Source of the DNA: Candidatus Woesearchaeota archaeon
GTDB lineage: Archaea; Nanobdellota; Nanobdellia; Woesearchaeales; GW2011-AR4
Assembly: GCA_016187495.1 (NCBI GenBank)
Contig: JACPJP010000018.1
Location: 1-51,750, forward strand
Direction: 5' to 3'
DNA length: 51,750 bases
A model generated the notes under the pieces. The model had not been told where the DNA came from. It did no database searches and worked only from the letters and a program-made list of their open reading frames with translations. A program made the position numbers and the translations under genes. Below, piece by piece: positions 40,188-48,539 of this stretch (position 1 is its first letter; each line of letters opens with the position of its first letter).

Positions 40188-42080
40188 CTAATAATTCACC
40201 AGAATCTCGACATCTTTCCCGAAAATATTCTTTAAATCCTCAAATATAGGCTCTTTGATAAAAACTTTAGGCGGTATTTCCACTTTTGTCAAAACCTTCT
40301 CAAGTTCCGCCAAAGAGCTTTTTTCCGTCGTTCCTAGGCTTCCGTCTTCCTTGATCTTTGCCTTGCTTATCTCCTTTTCCTCATGGTCTATATCATGTAT
40401 AATGAAAGCAACGTCTCCAAGCAAGATTACTTCCCCATATCTGCTGCCGTGCTTCACTCTTATCTTTGCCCTCTCTAGCTCTCTCCCTCTTTTGCGCTGC
40501 AAATATTCAACTAAAAACTTGATGAATTCATTAGAGTCTTTCTTCACTTTCTCGACCTCAACTCTAGTCAGCTTTTTTTCATCATAATCTTTCTTTGCCT
40601 TTAATATCTCATTCAATATCCTCAAAAATTTTGCTGGAATCTTGCCTTGGCTGATGAGCTCGTCCTCAAACAATTTGACAACTTCCTCATCCTCTACCTT
40701 TTCAACACCTTCCATGCGCAGAACATCCCTTATTATTGTGACAATAGTCTCATAAATCTTGACCATATCATCTTCTTCCTTTATCCTCTCTATTTGCGTA
40801 AACAATCTTTTGATCCTTTTTAGGTACTTATCGCTTTCATCCAGCAGCTCGTCTATTTCTTTTCCACTTACATCCTTTCTTTCGCCATGCTCGATTGCTT
40901 TCCTCAGATCTATTACTCTCTCAAGCGTCTTGACATACTTGTCCTCAAGCATATTCTCCTTCTGCACGAAAATTTCCCTCATTAATGCAGCTGTCTCTTT
41001 CGGAGCAGGGGGAGGAACTCCATGAAGCATCAAAGCAGCCTGCGAAGGCGTCAATATTGCATAATAAATATCTTCCATGCCTATATCTTTAAGCTTTAAT
41101 TCAACCCTCTTTAGCATTTGTTCGCCGGAACCCATAAACATGTCTATTGCCTCAGGACTTGGCTTTATCTTTCCCATCTTCAGCAATTGTTTCCATGCCA
41201 TGAAAATACCCCTGTCATAGAATGGAACTCCATCTCTAAGCAAAGTAAATATTATTGGATTGGCTTCCCTTAAGCTGTCCCAGAAATCCGTCAAAATGTA
41301 AACTTGTATGTTTAGCTTATTCTTTATGCCTGTAAGTTCGCCTGCCTCTATGCCAATTCCTATTATTATTGCCCTTAGCTTGTCTTTCAATTCCGCTCTT
41401 GTCATCTTTTTGACGTCAGTATCGTCAATAACAATCCATACATCGATATCAGAGCTTGGAGTTGCCCTTCCTTGCACTAAACTGCCTGCTAAAACATAGC
41501 TTACAATGTACTTTTCAAACTTCTTTAGAACCATGGTCTTATGTATTTCCGCTATCTTGATTGCGGCTAGCATGCCTCTATCAAATATAGGCGCAGATAA
41601 AGCTATCAGCTGCAATACCTCATATTTGCCGTCATAGCAGTTCTGCCATAACTCTGATAATATCACAACTTGCGGAATTAGATTTTTGTCAATCTCCTTA
41701 GCCGTATTGCTCATTATGACACTAAGCTTGTCTTTTAGCTCAAACTTAGACATCTTCTTGCTGTCGAAATCATCTACAAGAACAAGAACGCTTATTTTGT
41801 CTTTGTCGGCTAGCTGTTGCGTACTATGTTTTTGCAAATCTTGCTGCTGCTCCGCAGCCTTTGGCGGAGGCAATAGAGTAATCCCAACAATATATTTGTC
41901 GAATTTCTCTAGTATTATCTTCTGAAATTTGTCAAGTTTAGTCTTTATGCTCTTTAATTTTTCCTGGACATCTTTTGGCAGCTTTTCAAGACTTTTTTCC
42001 GGCAAAGCTGTATTGCCTTCTTTTACAGCCGCACTTCCAGAATCAGTTTTATCCCCATCTTTATTTCTTTTTTTCGCCAT
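40188..42080 (-). CDS. Fusion of two nucleotidyltransferase-like domains with a HEPN-like domain (uncharacterised)
   Basis: A 630-aa protein. Residues about 50-180 and 185-305 are repeats of each other: both have a KFxKYIV strand, xVDDxDxKKM(S/T)(K/R)xELKDKL, and end in FDRGM or YDRGI. The second is an intact MNT-type nucleotidyltransferase with AGSLVQGRATPSSDIDVWIVID (GS...DxD, D211/D213); the first lacks GS and DxD and is degenerate. Residues about 320-440 are helical, with R393-KAIE-H398 (Rx4H), the HEPN RNase motif. A charged C-terminal domain (about 540-630) is unassigned. HEPN and MNT proteins usually work as separate toxin and antitoxin; here they are in one chain. It sits next to a RelE pair. 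It could instead be a conserved housekeeping DPANN protein. Confidence 0.7.
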   Translation of the reverse strand: MAKKRNKDGDKTDSGSAAVKEGNTALPEKSLEKLPKDVQEKLKSIKTKLDKFQKIILEKFDKYIVGITLLPPPKAAEQQQDLQKHSTQQLADKDKISVLVLVDDFDSKKMSKFELKDKLSVIMSNTAKEIDKNLIPQVVILSELWQNCYDGKYEVLQLIALSAPIFDRGMLAAIKIAEIHKTMVLKKFEKYIVSYVLAGSLVQGRATPSSDIDVWIVIDDTDVKKMTRAELKDKLRAIIIGIGIEAGELTGIKNKLNIQVYILTDFWDSLREANPIIFTLLRDGVPFYDRGIFMAWKQLLKMGKIKPSPEAIDMFMGSGEQMLKRVELKLKDIGMEDIYYAILTPSQAALMLHGVPPPAPKETAALMREIFVQKENMLEDKYVKTLERVIDLRKAIEHGERKDVSGKEIDELLDESDKYLKRIKRLFTQIERIKEEDDMVKIYETIVTIIRDVLRMEGVEKVEDEEVVKLFEDELISQGKIPAKFLRILNEILKAKKDYDEKKLTRVEVEKVKKDSNEFIKFLVEYLQRKRGRELERAKIRVKHGSRYGEVILLGDVAFIIHDIDHEEKEISKAKIKEDGSLGTTEKSSLAELEKVLTKVEIPPKVFIKEPIFEDLKNIFGKDVEILVNY

Positions 42081-42211
42081 AACTAAAAACTCCGAGTTAT
42101 TTTGTTGTTTATAAAGGTTTTGAAAAAGCTTTGCTGTTTCAAATACCTAGAAAAAATGGTTTTTTCCGCTGCTTTTGATGACCTTCTTACAACATAAAAA
42201 TAAGATACTAT

Positions 42212-42418
42212 TCATCTTCGCGAATGATGTATCTTTTTGGCCCTGATTTTGATGAGCCCTCGTAATTTGTCTCTTCCCAGTTTTAGACATGTCTCTACAG
42301 CTTCTGCTGGTGTCTTTTTGAGACTTTGATGCGGATTGACAAAGTTGTGTATGATGTGCCTCAGATTAAGAAATGCTTTTAAATAAAAACGCAAAAGTTT
42401 AGTAAATAATATACGCAA
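42212..42418 (-). pseudogene. Transposase C-terminal remnant (IS6-like DDE type)
   Basis: A 68-aa frame reads ...LNLRHIIHNFVNPHQSLKKTPAEAVETCLKLGRDKLRGLIKIRAKKIHHSRR, the tail of a DDE transposase, in which HNFxNPHxSLxxxTPAEA is characteristic. The catalytic core with its Asp/Glu residues is absent, so only the end of an old insertion sequence remains. It is located in the accessory island upstream of the ATPase gene. Confidence 0.75.
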
Positions 42419-42429
42419 GAGAAAGAGGC

Positions 42430-42447
42430 TTCAGACGTTAGTCTGAA
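42430..42447. repeat. Perfect 18-bp palindrome next to the transposase remnant
   Basis: TTCAGAC (42430-42436) and GTCTGAA (42441-42447) with loop GTTA. It is 12 bp beyond the upstream end of the transposase remnant, so it may be an end or internal structure of the lost insertion sequence. Confidence 0.45.
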
Positions 42448-42570
42448 TAGTTTCATTTTTAGAAGTTTATTTATAAGCCCTACATTAGATTATTGTGTAA
42501 AGTCGGTTTTATCTTTATACTAATGCAACATATCATACTATTGGAAATTACAATGAGTATATAAAGGCTT

Positions 42571-42633
42571 ACTAATCTAATTTAGCAATAATATACTATT
42601 TTCACTAATCTAATTTAGTAACATTTATATATA
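42571..42633. promoter_or_regulatory. Promoter with 15-bp direct repeat upstream of the ATPase gene
   Basis: ACTAATCTAATTTAG occurs at 42571-42585 and 42604-42618, 33 bp apart, with the second copy just before the TATA element CATTTATATATAAG (42621-42633) and ATG at 42655. This arrangement fits an operator for a repressor or activator. Confidence 0.45.
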
Positions 42634-42654
42634 AGTAATAATATCTATTAGTTA

Positions 42655-44154
42655 ATGAACGAAAAAACAATAATTGACTTTTTATCATTACAAAATAGAT
42701 GGTGGTATAATAAAAATGATTTTCCTTTTGATAAAACATATCAATTTAAGAGAAGTGACTATGGATATATACTACATCAACTCCTCCCAATTAAAGATGC
42801 AATTGTGATTTATGGTCCAAGGGGTGTCGGCAAATCTACCATCTTATATGAACTAATTAGGCATTTATTAGGTTTCCCAAAAGATATCACTAAACACGAC
42901 CAAGAAATAAAAGAATCAAATGAAGGTGGTGTGGATAATAAAAGAATATTATATGTAACTTTTGAAGAATCTTCACTTAGAAATTTAAAGATTCTTGATG
43001 TATTAAAGATTTATAGTAAGTATATCCTAAATGAAGACATATCCCAGCTTGGAAAACAAATCTATGTATTTTTAGATGAAATACAAAATATTGGAGAATG
43101 GGGTGATGAAATAAAGATAATCCAAGACTTAAATTATCCAATAAAATTTATGATTACTGGATCGTCTAGTACAGCTATGGAAAATGAGGCATCTAAAGCT
43201 ACAAGAAGATTAAACTTATATTCTATGCACCCACTTAAATTTTCAGATTTTCTTAGGTACCATTTTTCTGATGTAGCTTTCGATCCTGTGTTAAAAGAAG
43301 CTAGAGCTATAAGGTCAGTGCTTATTGAAGCCTGTAATAAAAATCAACCTCAAAAAATATTAGATTCTTTTTTGCGACTTTACAATAATTTGAAGCCATG
43401 GCAAACCAAAATTGAGATATCTTTTCAAGAATATTTTATTAAAGGGGGGTATCCACAATTACTCGATGAAAAAGACTATTCAAAATGTGCTTCAAGATTA
43501 AGAGAAACTTTTTGGTTAGGATTCCACAAGGATATCGTTTTAGCTAAGGGAATAGGGGACCCAGTAGGCATGCAAGAATTAACGCTTTATATCTCATCAA
43601 TATCTTCTTGTGAAACCAATTATACTTCATTAATGAAAAAAAGTGGAGCTACTACAAACACTGGCATGTTAAAAAAATATTTATACCATCTCGAGAAAAA
43701 TTTTTTAGTTAATATGTCCTTCAAATTTGAAAGAAAACCTTCCAGAAAAAGTTCGTCTTTTAAGATATACCTGCAAGACATTGCCGTAAGAAATATGTTA
43801 CAAGGAATGTTAAACGAACTTCTTTTAAATGACCAAAATCAGTATGGTTTGGCAATGGAAACATTAGTTTTCGACCATTTAGTTAGGCTTTATTTTAAGA
43901 TAAGGCCAGGTATGTTAATGTATTACTGGAAAGATTCTAAAACTAACAAGGAAGTCGATTTTATTTTAAAATTAAATGGAGATTTAATGCCATTTGAAGT
44001 AAAGAAGGCAGATTCCCCTTCCCTTTCTGATGTTATAGGGCTTAGGATGTTTTGTAAAGAAAAATTGCCTGGAATAGTAATATGTGGGAAAAAACTAAGT
44101 TTAGAAGAAAATATCTTGTTTGTACCCCATTGGTTATTCCTTATGATATGTTGA
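42655..44154 (+). CDS. P-loop ATPase, DUF4143/COG1373 family
   Basis: A 499-aa protein with Walker A GPRGVGKST (residues about 59-67), Walker B VFLDEIQNIGEW, sensor-like MITGSSSTAM, and a C-terminal restriction-endonuclease-like fold region with SKTNKEVDFILKLNGDLMPFEVKKADSP (D-x-EVK). The middle (about 250-360) is the winged-helix part. The family is common in archaea and bacteria, often on mobile DNA, but has no agreed function. Leaderless ATG 22-34 nt after the TATA box. AT-rich and flanked by the GTGTA/GTGCA motifs. Confidence 0.88.
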   Translation: MNEKTIIDFLSLQNRWWYNKNDFPFDKTYQFKRSDYGYILHQLLPIKDAIVIYGPRGVGKSTILYELIRHLLGFPKDITKHDQEIKESNEGGVDNKRILYVTFEESSLRNLKILDVLKIYSKYILNEDISQLGKQIYVFLDEIQNIGEWGDEIKIIQDLNYPIKFMITGSSSTAMENEASKATRRLNLYSMHPLKFSDFLRYHFSDVAFDPVLKEARAIRSVLIEACNKNQPQKILDSFLRLYNNLKPWQTKIEISFQEYFIKGGYPQLLDEKDYSKCASRLRETFWLGFHKDIVLAKGIGDPVGMQELTLYISSISSCETNYTSLMKKSGATTNTGMLKKYLYHLEKNFLVNMSFKFERKPSRKSSSFKIYLQDIAVRNMLQGMLNELLLNDQNQYGLAMETLVFDHLVRLYFKIRPGMLMYYWKDSKTNKEVDFILKLNGDLMPFEVKKADSPSLSDVIGLRMFCKEKLPGIVICGKKLSLEENILFVPHWLFLMIC

Positions 44155-44300
44155 TTAAAAAAGGAATTTAGGTGTATAGCTGACTCAAATTATTATATGA
44201 AACATAGGTTTTTGTGCAAAAAGAGGTTATTGTGCAAAGCCAAAAAAAAACAATTAACTTTAAATATTGACCTATTTTCCCATAAAAATGCCCAATAATA

Positions 44301-44318
44301 CTACTTAAAGTAGGAGGG
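44301..44318 (+). promoter_or_regulatory. Leader hairpin and ribosome-binding site of uL1
   Basis: CTACTT/AAGTAG (44301-44313) forms a 6-bp hairpin whose last base begins the Shine-Dalgarno GGAGGG (44313-44318), 3 nt before the ATG at 44322. A TATA-like CTTTAAATAT lies near 44257. In archaea uL1 binds its own mRNA leader to repress the L1-L10-L12 operon, so this leader is a candidate site. Confidence 0.4.
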
Positions 44319-44321
44319 AAG

Positions 44322-45143
44322 ATGGACAAAGCATTAATAGCAGCCACACTGAAGAAAGTAAGGGATAATTCTCCTAAAAAGAACTTCAAGCAGAGCCTTG
44401 ACTTAATTATGAACCTCAAGGGCCTTGACTTAAAGAAGCCCGAGCATCAGGTAAATATATTTGTCACTTTTCAATATGGCACCGGCAAGAATGTTTCTGT
44501 CTGCGCTTTAGTGGAGCCAGATTTAGCATCAAAAGCAAAAGAAGCCTGCGATGAAACAATTACTATCGATCAATTTGAAAGGTTCAAAAGCAAGGCGGAA
44601 GCAAAAAAGCTCGCAAATAAATATGATTTCTTTATTGCTCAATCATCAATAATGCCTAAAGTTGCCACTACATTCGGCCGCTACTTGGGACCGAGAGGCA
44701 AAATGCCAAATCCGAAAATAGGTAGCGTCCTTACCCCTGCTTCTAATATAAAGCAGCTGTGCGACCAGCTTAAAAGGACCGTGCTTTTAGTGACTAAAAA
44801 TGAGCCTACAATAAAGTGCAGAATAGGAAATGAAGACACAAAAGATGACGAGGCAATAGACAACATACTGGCAGTTTACAATAGTGTTGCGCAAAAGCTC
44901 CCCAATGACAAGCAGAACATAAAAAGTGTAATGCTGAAGCTTACAATGGGACATTCATTCGCAATAGGCGCTGAAGAAGAGGTAGAAGTTAAGCCGCAGG
45001 GCAGGGAAAAGGCAAAAGCAAAGGAAAAAGGAGTATTGAAGGAAGAAAAAGCAAAAGCTGCAGAAACTAGCCTTAAAGAAGCTCATGAAACAAACGAAAA
45101 AAGGCAGGAAATAAAGCCAAAATCTAGGAAAAGGGGCAAATGA
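44322..45143 (+). CDS. rpl1: Ribosomal protein uL1 with C-terminal extension
   Basis: Stalk protein of the large subunit. 273 aa: the conserved domain runs to about 215 with FFIAQSSIMPKVATTFGRYLGPRGKMPNPKIGSVLTP in the centre and the C-terminal KSVMLKLTMGHSF. A tail of about 55 Lys/Glu-rich residues follows. Strong RBS at 44313. The ATG of uL10 overlaps its last codons (ATGA), so the two are translationally coupled. Confidence 0.95.
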   Translation: MDKALIAATLKKVRDNSPKKNFKQSLDLIMNLKGLDLKKPEHQVNIFVTFQYGTGKNVSVCALVEPDLASKAKEACDETITIDQFERFKSKAEAKKLANKYDFFIAQSSIMPKVATTFGRYLGPRGKMPNPKIGSVLTPASNIKQLCDQLKRTVLLVTKNEPTIKCRIGNEDTKDDEAIDNILAVYNSVAQKLPNDKQNIKSVMLKLTMGHSFAIGAEEEVEVKPQGREKAKAKEKGVLKEEKAKAAETSLKEAHETNEKRQEIKPKSRKRGK

Positions 45144-46498
45144 CACCGACAATAACTGCAAAAATCTCCGAATATAAGAAGAATGCTGTGGATGAGATGT
45201 CCAGTTTAATCAGGAAGAGCTCTATTACCGCCTTGGTTGATATGTCCAACATACCTGCCCCGCAACTGCAGGCAATGAGGAAGGAAATGAAAGGCAAAAT
45301 AAGTCTTTACATGACCAAGAAAAGGCTGATGAGGATTGCCCTTGACAGATCAAAGAATGAAAAGAAAAACATAGAGGCTCTCGCAAATTATTTTGAGGGC
45401 ATGCCCGCATTTATTTTCAGCAATGAGGATCCATTCAAATTAAGCAGGCTATTGCAAAAAGGCAAGACAAAGGCTCCTGCAAAACCAGGTCAGACGGCTC
45501 CAAGCGATATTATAATCAGCAAGGGCCCAACGCCATTTGCTCCAGGACCGATAATAAGCGAGTTGAGCAGCGTTGGGTTAAAAGTAGGAGTTGAAGGCGG
45601 AAAGATAGCTATAAAGGAAAATGCCGTTATTGCAAGGAAGGGAGAAAGAATAAAGCCCAAAGTTGCAGAGATTCTTGCAAGGCTTGATATAAGGCCGATG
45701 GACGTCGGCTTAGGAATGGTTGCAGCTTACGAAGACGGCATTATTTATACAAGGGGTGTATTGGAAGTTGACGAAAAGGCATTCAACAACAAGCTTAACA
45801 ATGCAGCAGTGCAGGCATTTAATCTTGCATTTAATATTGCTTATACAACTAAAGGCAACATATACTTGTTAATTGCAAAAGCGTTCAATGACGCAAAGGC
45901 TCTCGGATTAAGCCAGAACATATTTGATGGGGGCATTATTGAGCACATATTAGGCAAAGCAGAAAGGGAAATGCTGAGCCTGAAACATATAGCTAATATC
46001 GAAACTGCTGAGAAACCAAAGGAAAAGGAAGAAGAAATCCTTGAAGAAGAAAAAAGCATAATTGAAGAAGAAGAAAAGCTTGAGAAGGAACCGATTGCGC
46101 CAGTTCCTGAAGAGAGAGAAGTCCAGGAAGCGGTGAAGGAAGAAGAGGAAAAGAAGCTTGAGAATGAAAGGATAGAGAAGGAAAAAGAGCTGGAGGAAGT
46201 GAAAGGCTCCAAGGAACGGCAATCAGAGAATGATGTTGATAAAAAAATCAGTAAGATGGTGGAAAACACAAAAAAATTTGTCGAAGGCAAACAAGAGACA
46301 GCCAGTGATATATTGAATGAAGTAAGCCGACAAGAAAAGAAAGAAAATGCGGAACAGCAAAGAAAAGAGACAAGAATCCCGCCTGCTCACGAACTCAATA
46401 TCCAAAAAGAGAAAAAATCGAAAGAAGATGAAAAAAACCAGAAAGAAGTTGAAGAGCTGACCAAGGAACTTTTGAGAAAAGGCACGCTGAGGAAATAA
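45140..46498 (+). CDS. rpl10: Ribosomal protein uL10 (P0) with long charged tail
   Basis: Base of the L12 stalk. 452 aa. The first about 280 residues contain the rRNA-binding domain (KISLYMTKKRLMRIALDRSK, the FIFSNEDPFKLSRLL region), the archaeal insertion domain with AVIARKGERIKPKVAEILARLDIRPMDVGLGMVAAYEDGIIYTRGVL, and the L12-binding helices. After about 285, a 165-residue Glu/Lys-rich segment replaces the usual tail. The conserved C-terminal acidic-hydrophobic ending of P0 is not visible; the protein ends LLRKGTLRK. Confidence 0.95.
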   Translation: MTPTITAKISEYKKNAVDEMSSLIRKSSITALVDMSNIPAPQLQAMRKEMKGKISLYMTKKRLMRIALDRSKNEKKNIEALANYFEGMPAFIFSNEDPFKLSRLLQKGKTKAPAKPGQTAPSDIIISKGPTPFAPGPIISELSSVGLKVGVEGGKIAIKENAVIARKGERIKPKVAEILARLDIRPMDVGLGMVAAYEDGIIYTRGVLEVDEKAFNNKLNNAAVQAFNLAFNIAYTTKGNIYLLIAKAFNDAKALGLSQNIFDGGIIEHILGKAEREMLSLKHIANIETAEKPKEKEEEILEEEKSIIEEEEKLEKEPIAPVPEEREVQEAVKEEEEKKLENERIEKEKELEEVKGSKERQSENDVDKKISKMVENTKKFVEGKQETASDILNEVSRQEKKENAEQQRKETRIPPAHELNIQKEKKSKEDEKNQKEVEELTKELLRKGTLRK

Positions 46499-46585
46499 GA
46501 AATAATGAAAGTATAATGATTTAGATGGTATAAAGATAAGAAATTAGTTATAATAAAAAACTAAAATTTAATGGAGGTAAATAAA

Positions 46586-46900
46586 ATGGAATATGTCTAT
46601 AGCGCAATGCTGCTGCACAAAGCAGGGCAGAAAATAGGTGAAGCTAACGTAAAAAAAGTGCTTGAGGCTGCTGGCGTAAAAGCAGACGAAGCAAGGATTA
46701 AGGCTTTAGTAGCTACATTGGAAGGAGTGAATATAGATGAAGCAATAGAGAAAGCTGCAGTGCCAGTTGCTGCTGCGCCAGTTGCATCTGCACAGACAGC
46801 AGGTGAAGGGGCAAAGAAGGAAGACACAAAGAAGAAGGTAGAGGAAGAGAAGAAATCTGAAGAGCAGGCAGCCGCGGGATTGGGCAGCCTGTTCGGCTGA
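46586..46900 (+). CDS. rpl12: Ribosomal protein L12 (P1 type)
   Basis: Archaeal stalk protein that recruits elongation factors. 104 aa: [31 protein letters not shown] dimerisation domain, Ala-rich hinge ([14 protein letters not shown]), a KE-rich segment and the conserved C-terminus GLGSLFG. The start at 46586 follows an ideal Shine-Dalgarno (GGAGGT at 46573-46578), which rules out the ATG at 46571 that contains it. Third gene of the L1-L10-L12 cluster. Confidence 0.95.
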   Translation: MEYVYSAMLLHKAGQKIGEANVKKVLEAAGVKADEARIKALVATLEGVNIDEAIEKAAVPVAAAPVASAQTAGEGAKKEDTKKKVEEEKKSEEQAAAGLGSLFG

Positions 46901-46922
46901 TTTTTTATTTTTTTATTTTGTA
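46900..46922 (+). terminator. T-rich terminator after L12
   Basis: Immediately after the L12 stop the plus strand reads three T-runs (6, 7 and 4 Ts) separated by single A bases. Archaeal RNA polymerase terminates at such T-tracts. This ends the L1-L10-L12 transcript. Confidence 0.5.
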
Positions 46923-46990
46923 ATTTTGCTGCCTTATATTCATTAAGCCAATTAAAAATATTTTTATATATGCTAATTCTCCCACAAAAA

Positions 46991-47899
46991 ATGAATCAGG
47001 ATAAGGAACCTAAAAAACCAACAAAAACTGAACTATTTGCAGAATTAGACGAGCTGAAAAGCGATGTCAATTTCCTGAAAAAAGAGATGAATAAAACAAA
47101 TGGCGATAAGGAATCATGGTATTCCAGAAAAGAAGAAATTTCCAGAGGAATAAGAGAAAAGATAAATGCTATAAAGCAAAACCGAGAAAAAAGGGACTCT
47201 TTGACGGGAAAGGTCAGGGAGCTGAAAGAAAAAAGGGCAAAGCTTAATGACGAGTTAAGGAAGAAGGTTTTTGAACTTACGGGATTGAAAAAACAATCTG
47301 CTGATTTAATGAAAAAATCTAAAATAACCTATCCTTCCAAGATAAAAACTGATATAGACTCTATCGAATCTAAACTTGAGACTGAGGTTATGTCTTTTGA
47401 TAAGGAAAAGGAGCTTTCAAAAAAGCTCAAGCTGCTCAAAAAATCACTTGCAGACGCCTCAGGACTTATAAGTGTATTGGACGCAATTAAAAAGCTAAAT
47501 CCAGATGTAGGCAGCGCAAAAAAAGAAAGTAATGCAGTGCATAAAGAAATACAGGATCTGGCAAAAGAAAGCCAGGCGCTGCATGAAACCATAATATCAG
47601 AATCCAAGAATGTTGACGAACTCAAGGCAAAAGAGGAAGGGGCATTTTTAAAATTTGTTGAATTCAAGAAAGTATTCAATGAAAAAAACTCCATGCTCAA
47701 GGATAATCTTAAGAGCATGGACAAAATAAGAGCAGAAATCAGCAAGTTCCAGCTCGAGGAGAATGAGAAAAGAAGGCTGCAGGAAGCAATGCTGATAAAG
47801 AATAAGGAACGGGATATTGAAGATAAGATCAAGAGCGGCAAGAAGCTTACAACAGAGGATTTTCTTGTGTTTCAGGAATCTATTAAGGGAACGAAATAA
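46991..47899 (+). CDS. Coiled-coil protein (COG1340-type)
   Basis: A 302-aa highly charged, almost entirely alpha-helical protein with long heptad-like coiled coils throughout (about 10-280) and few hydrophobic patches. It resembles the archaeal COG1340 coiled-coil proteins often found near translation genes. A specific role is unknown. ATG 46991 (MNQDKEP) follows a TATA-like TTTTTATATATG at 46960-46971 by about 25 nt; the frame to 46970 would include that promoter. Confidence 0.8.
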   Translation: MNQDKEPKKPTKTELFAELDELKSDVNFLKKEMNKTNGDKESWYSRKEEISRGIREKINAIKQNREKRDSLTGKVRELKEKRAKLNDELRKKVFELTGLKKQSADLMKKSKITYPSKIKTDIDSIESKLETEVMSFDKEKELSKKLKLLKKSLADASGLISVLDAIKKLNPDVGSAKKESNAVHKEIQDLAKESQALHETIISESKNVDELKAKEEGAFLKFVEFKKVFNEKNSMLKDNLKSMDKIRAEISKFQLEENEKRRLQEAMLIKNKERDIEDKIKSGKKLTTEDFLVFQESIKGTK

Positions 47900-47964
47900 T
47901 CATTTTTTCTTTCTATAAGCTAAACTGAGCGATTTATGCATGCACTAATAGGATTATTAAAGCT

Positions 47965-48008
47965 GTAGTAAATAAGGATTAAAAATGTAGTAAATAAGGA
48001 TTAAAAAT
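47965..48008. repeat. Perfect tandem 22-bp duplication
   Basis: Two adjacent identical 22-bp units (47965-47986 and 47987-48008, beginning GTAGTAAATAAGG) between the coiled-coil gene and eS31. Probably recent slippage or unequal exchange. No coding or known regulatory function is visible. Confidence 0.6.
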
Positions 48009-48097
48009 GGATTATATATGTGGTATATTTGTATTAAGGATTATACCAAGTAGGACTAATATTACAAAATAGGTAATGCAAAGTAAATTAACAAGAA

Positions 48098-48289
48098 CTA
48101 TTCCTTTTTATCCTTCTTTTCCATGTATCCGGTTTTGCCGCAAACCCAACGGTCCTTGTGGTTGGCCATGAAGCATCCTGGGCCTGCTTTATGGGAAAAG
48201 GGGTTTTTCCTTACAGCCTTCCCATCTTTAATCTCGTAAAGCTTCCATATCTGCATAGGCCTTTTCTTAGCTGGTTTTTTCTTTGCCAT
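48098..48289 (-). CDS. rps27ae: Ribosomal protein eS31 (S27ae) with reduced zinc finger
   Basis: Small-subunit protein. 63 aa: MQIWKLYEIKDGKAVRKNPFSHKAGPGCFMANHKDRWVCGKTGYME. The family pattern is CPKCGPGxFMAxHKDRWxCGKCGY, with four Cys zinc ligands. Here the first pair is replaced by SHKA and the second has T in place of its last Cys; Cys remains only in GCFM and VCGK. Length and context (next to eS24, Spt4, Rpo7) confirm the identity. Confidence 0.92.
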   Translation of the reverse strand: MAKKKPAKKRPMQIWKLYEIKDGKAVRKNPFSHKAGPGCFMANHKDRWVCGKTGYMEKKDKKE

Positions 48290-48406
48290 TTTATTTTTTG
48301 ATTCTGATTAATTATTTTTATTGATCTGTAATTGCTGCTTCTTAGTATTTAATTTCCTTGTAAGATTTATTTTTATCATTTAAGTTAATATTATTATTGG
48401 CAACTT

Positions 48407-48452
48407 CGGCATTGGGACAACTTATGATATCATTAATCTCTGTCCCGTACCG
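48407..48452. ncRNA. Candidate structured RNA or leader hairpin upstream of eS31
   Basis: GGGACA (48414-48419) pairs with TGTCCC (48441-48446), and CGG (48407-48409) with CCG (48450-48452), separated by an internal loop CATT/GTA. The apical loop contains palindrome ATGATATCAT. This GC-richer block stands out in the 250-bp AT-rich region between eS24 and eS31. On the minus strand it lies about 120 nt upstream of the eS31 start, within the possible leader. Possible guide RNA (H/ACA-like) or leader regulator; no class assigned. Confidence 0.35.
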
Positions 48453-48539
48453 ACGTTGATGCTATGATTCTTTGTTTTATTGTTAAAAAATTATTTTGTA
48501 TTATTAAAAAATATTCTTATTGGTTTTCTATTATTGGCG

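Noticed and set aside
45841-46290. Minus-strand frame of 149 aa opposite uL10
   Set aside because: Ser/Phe-rich shadow caused by the Glu/Lys-rich tail of uL10.
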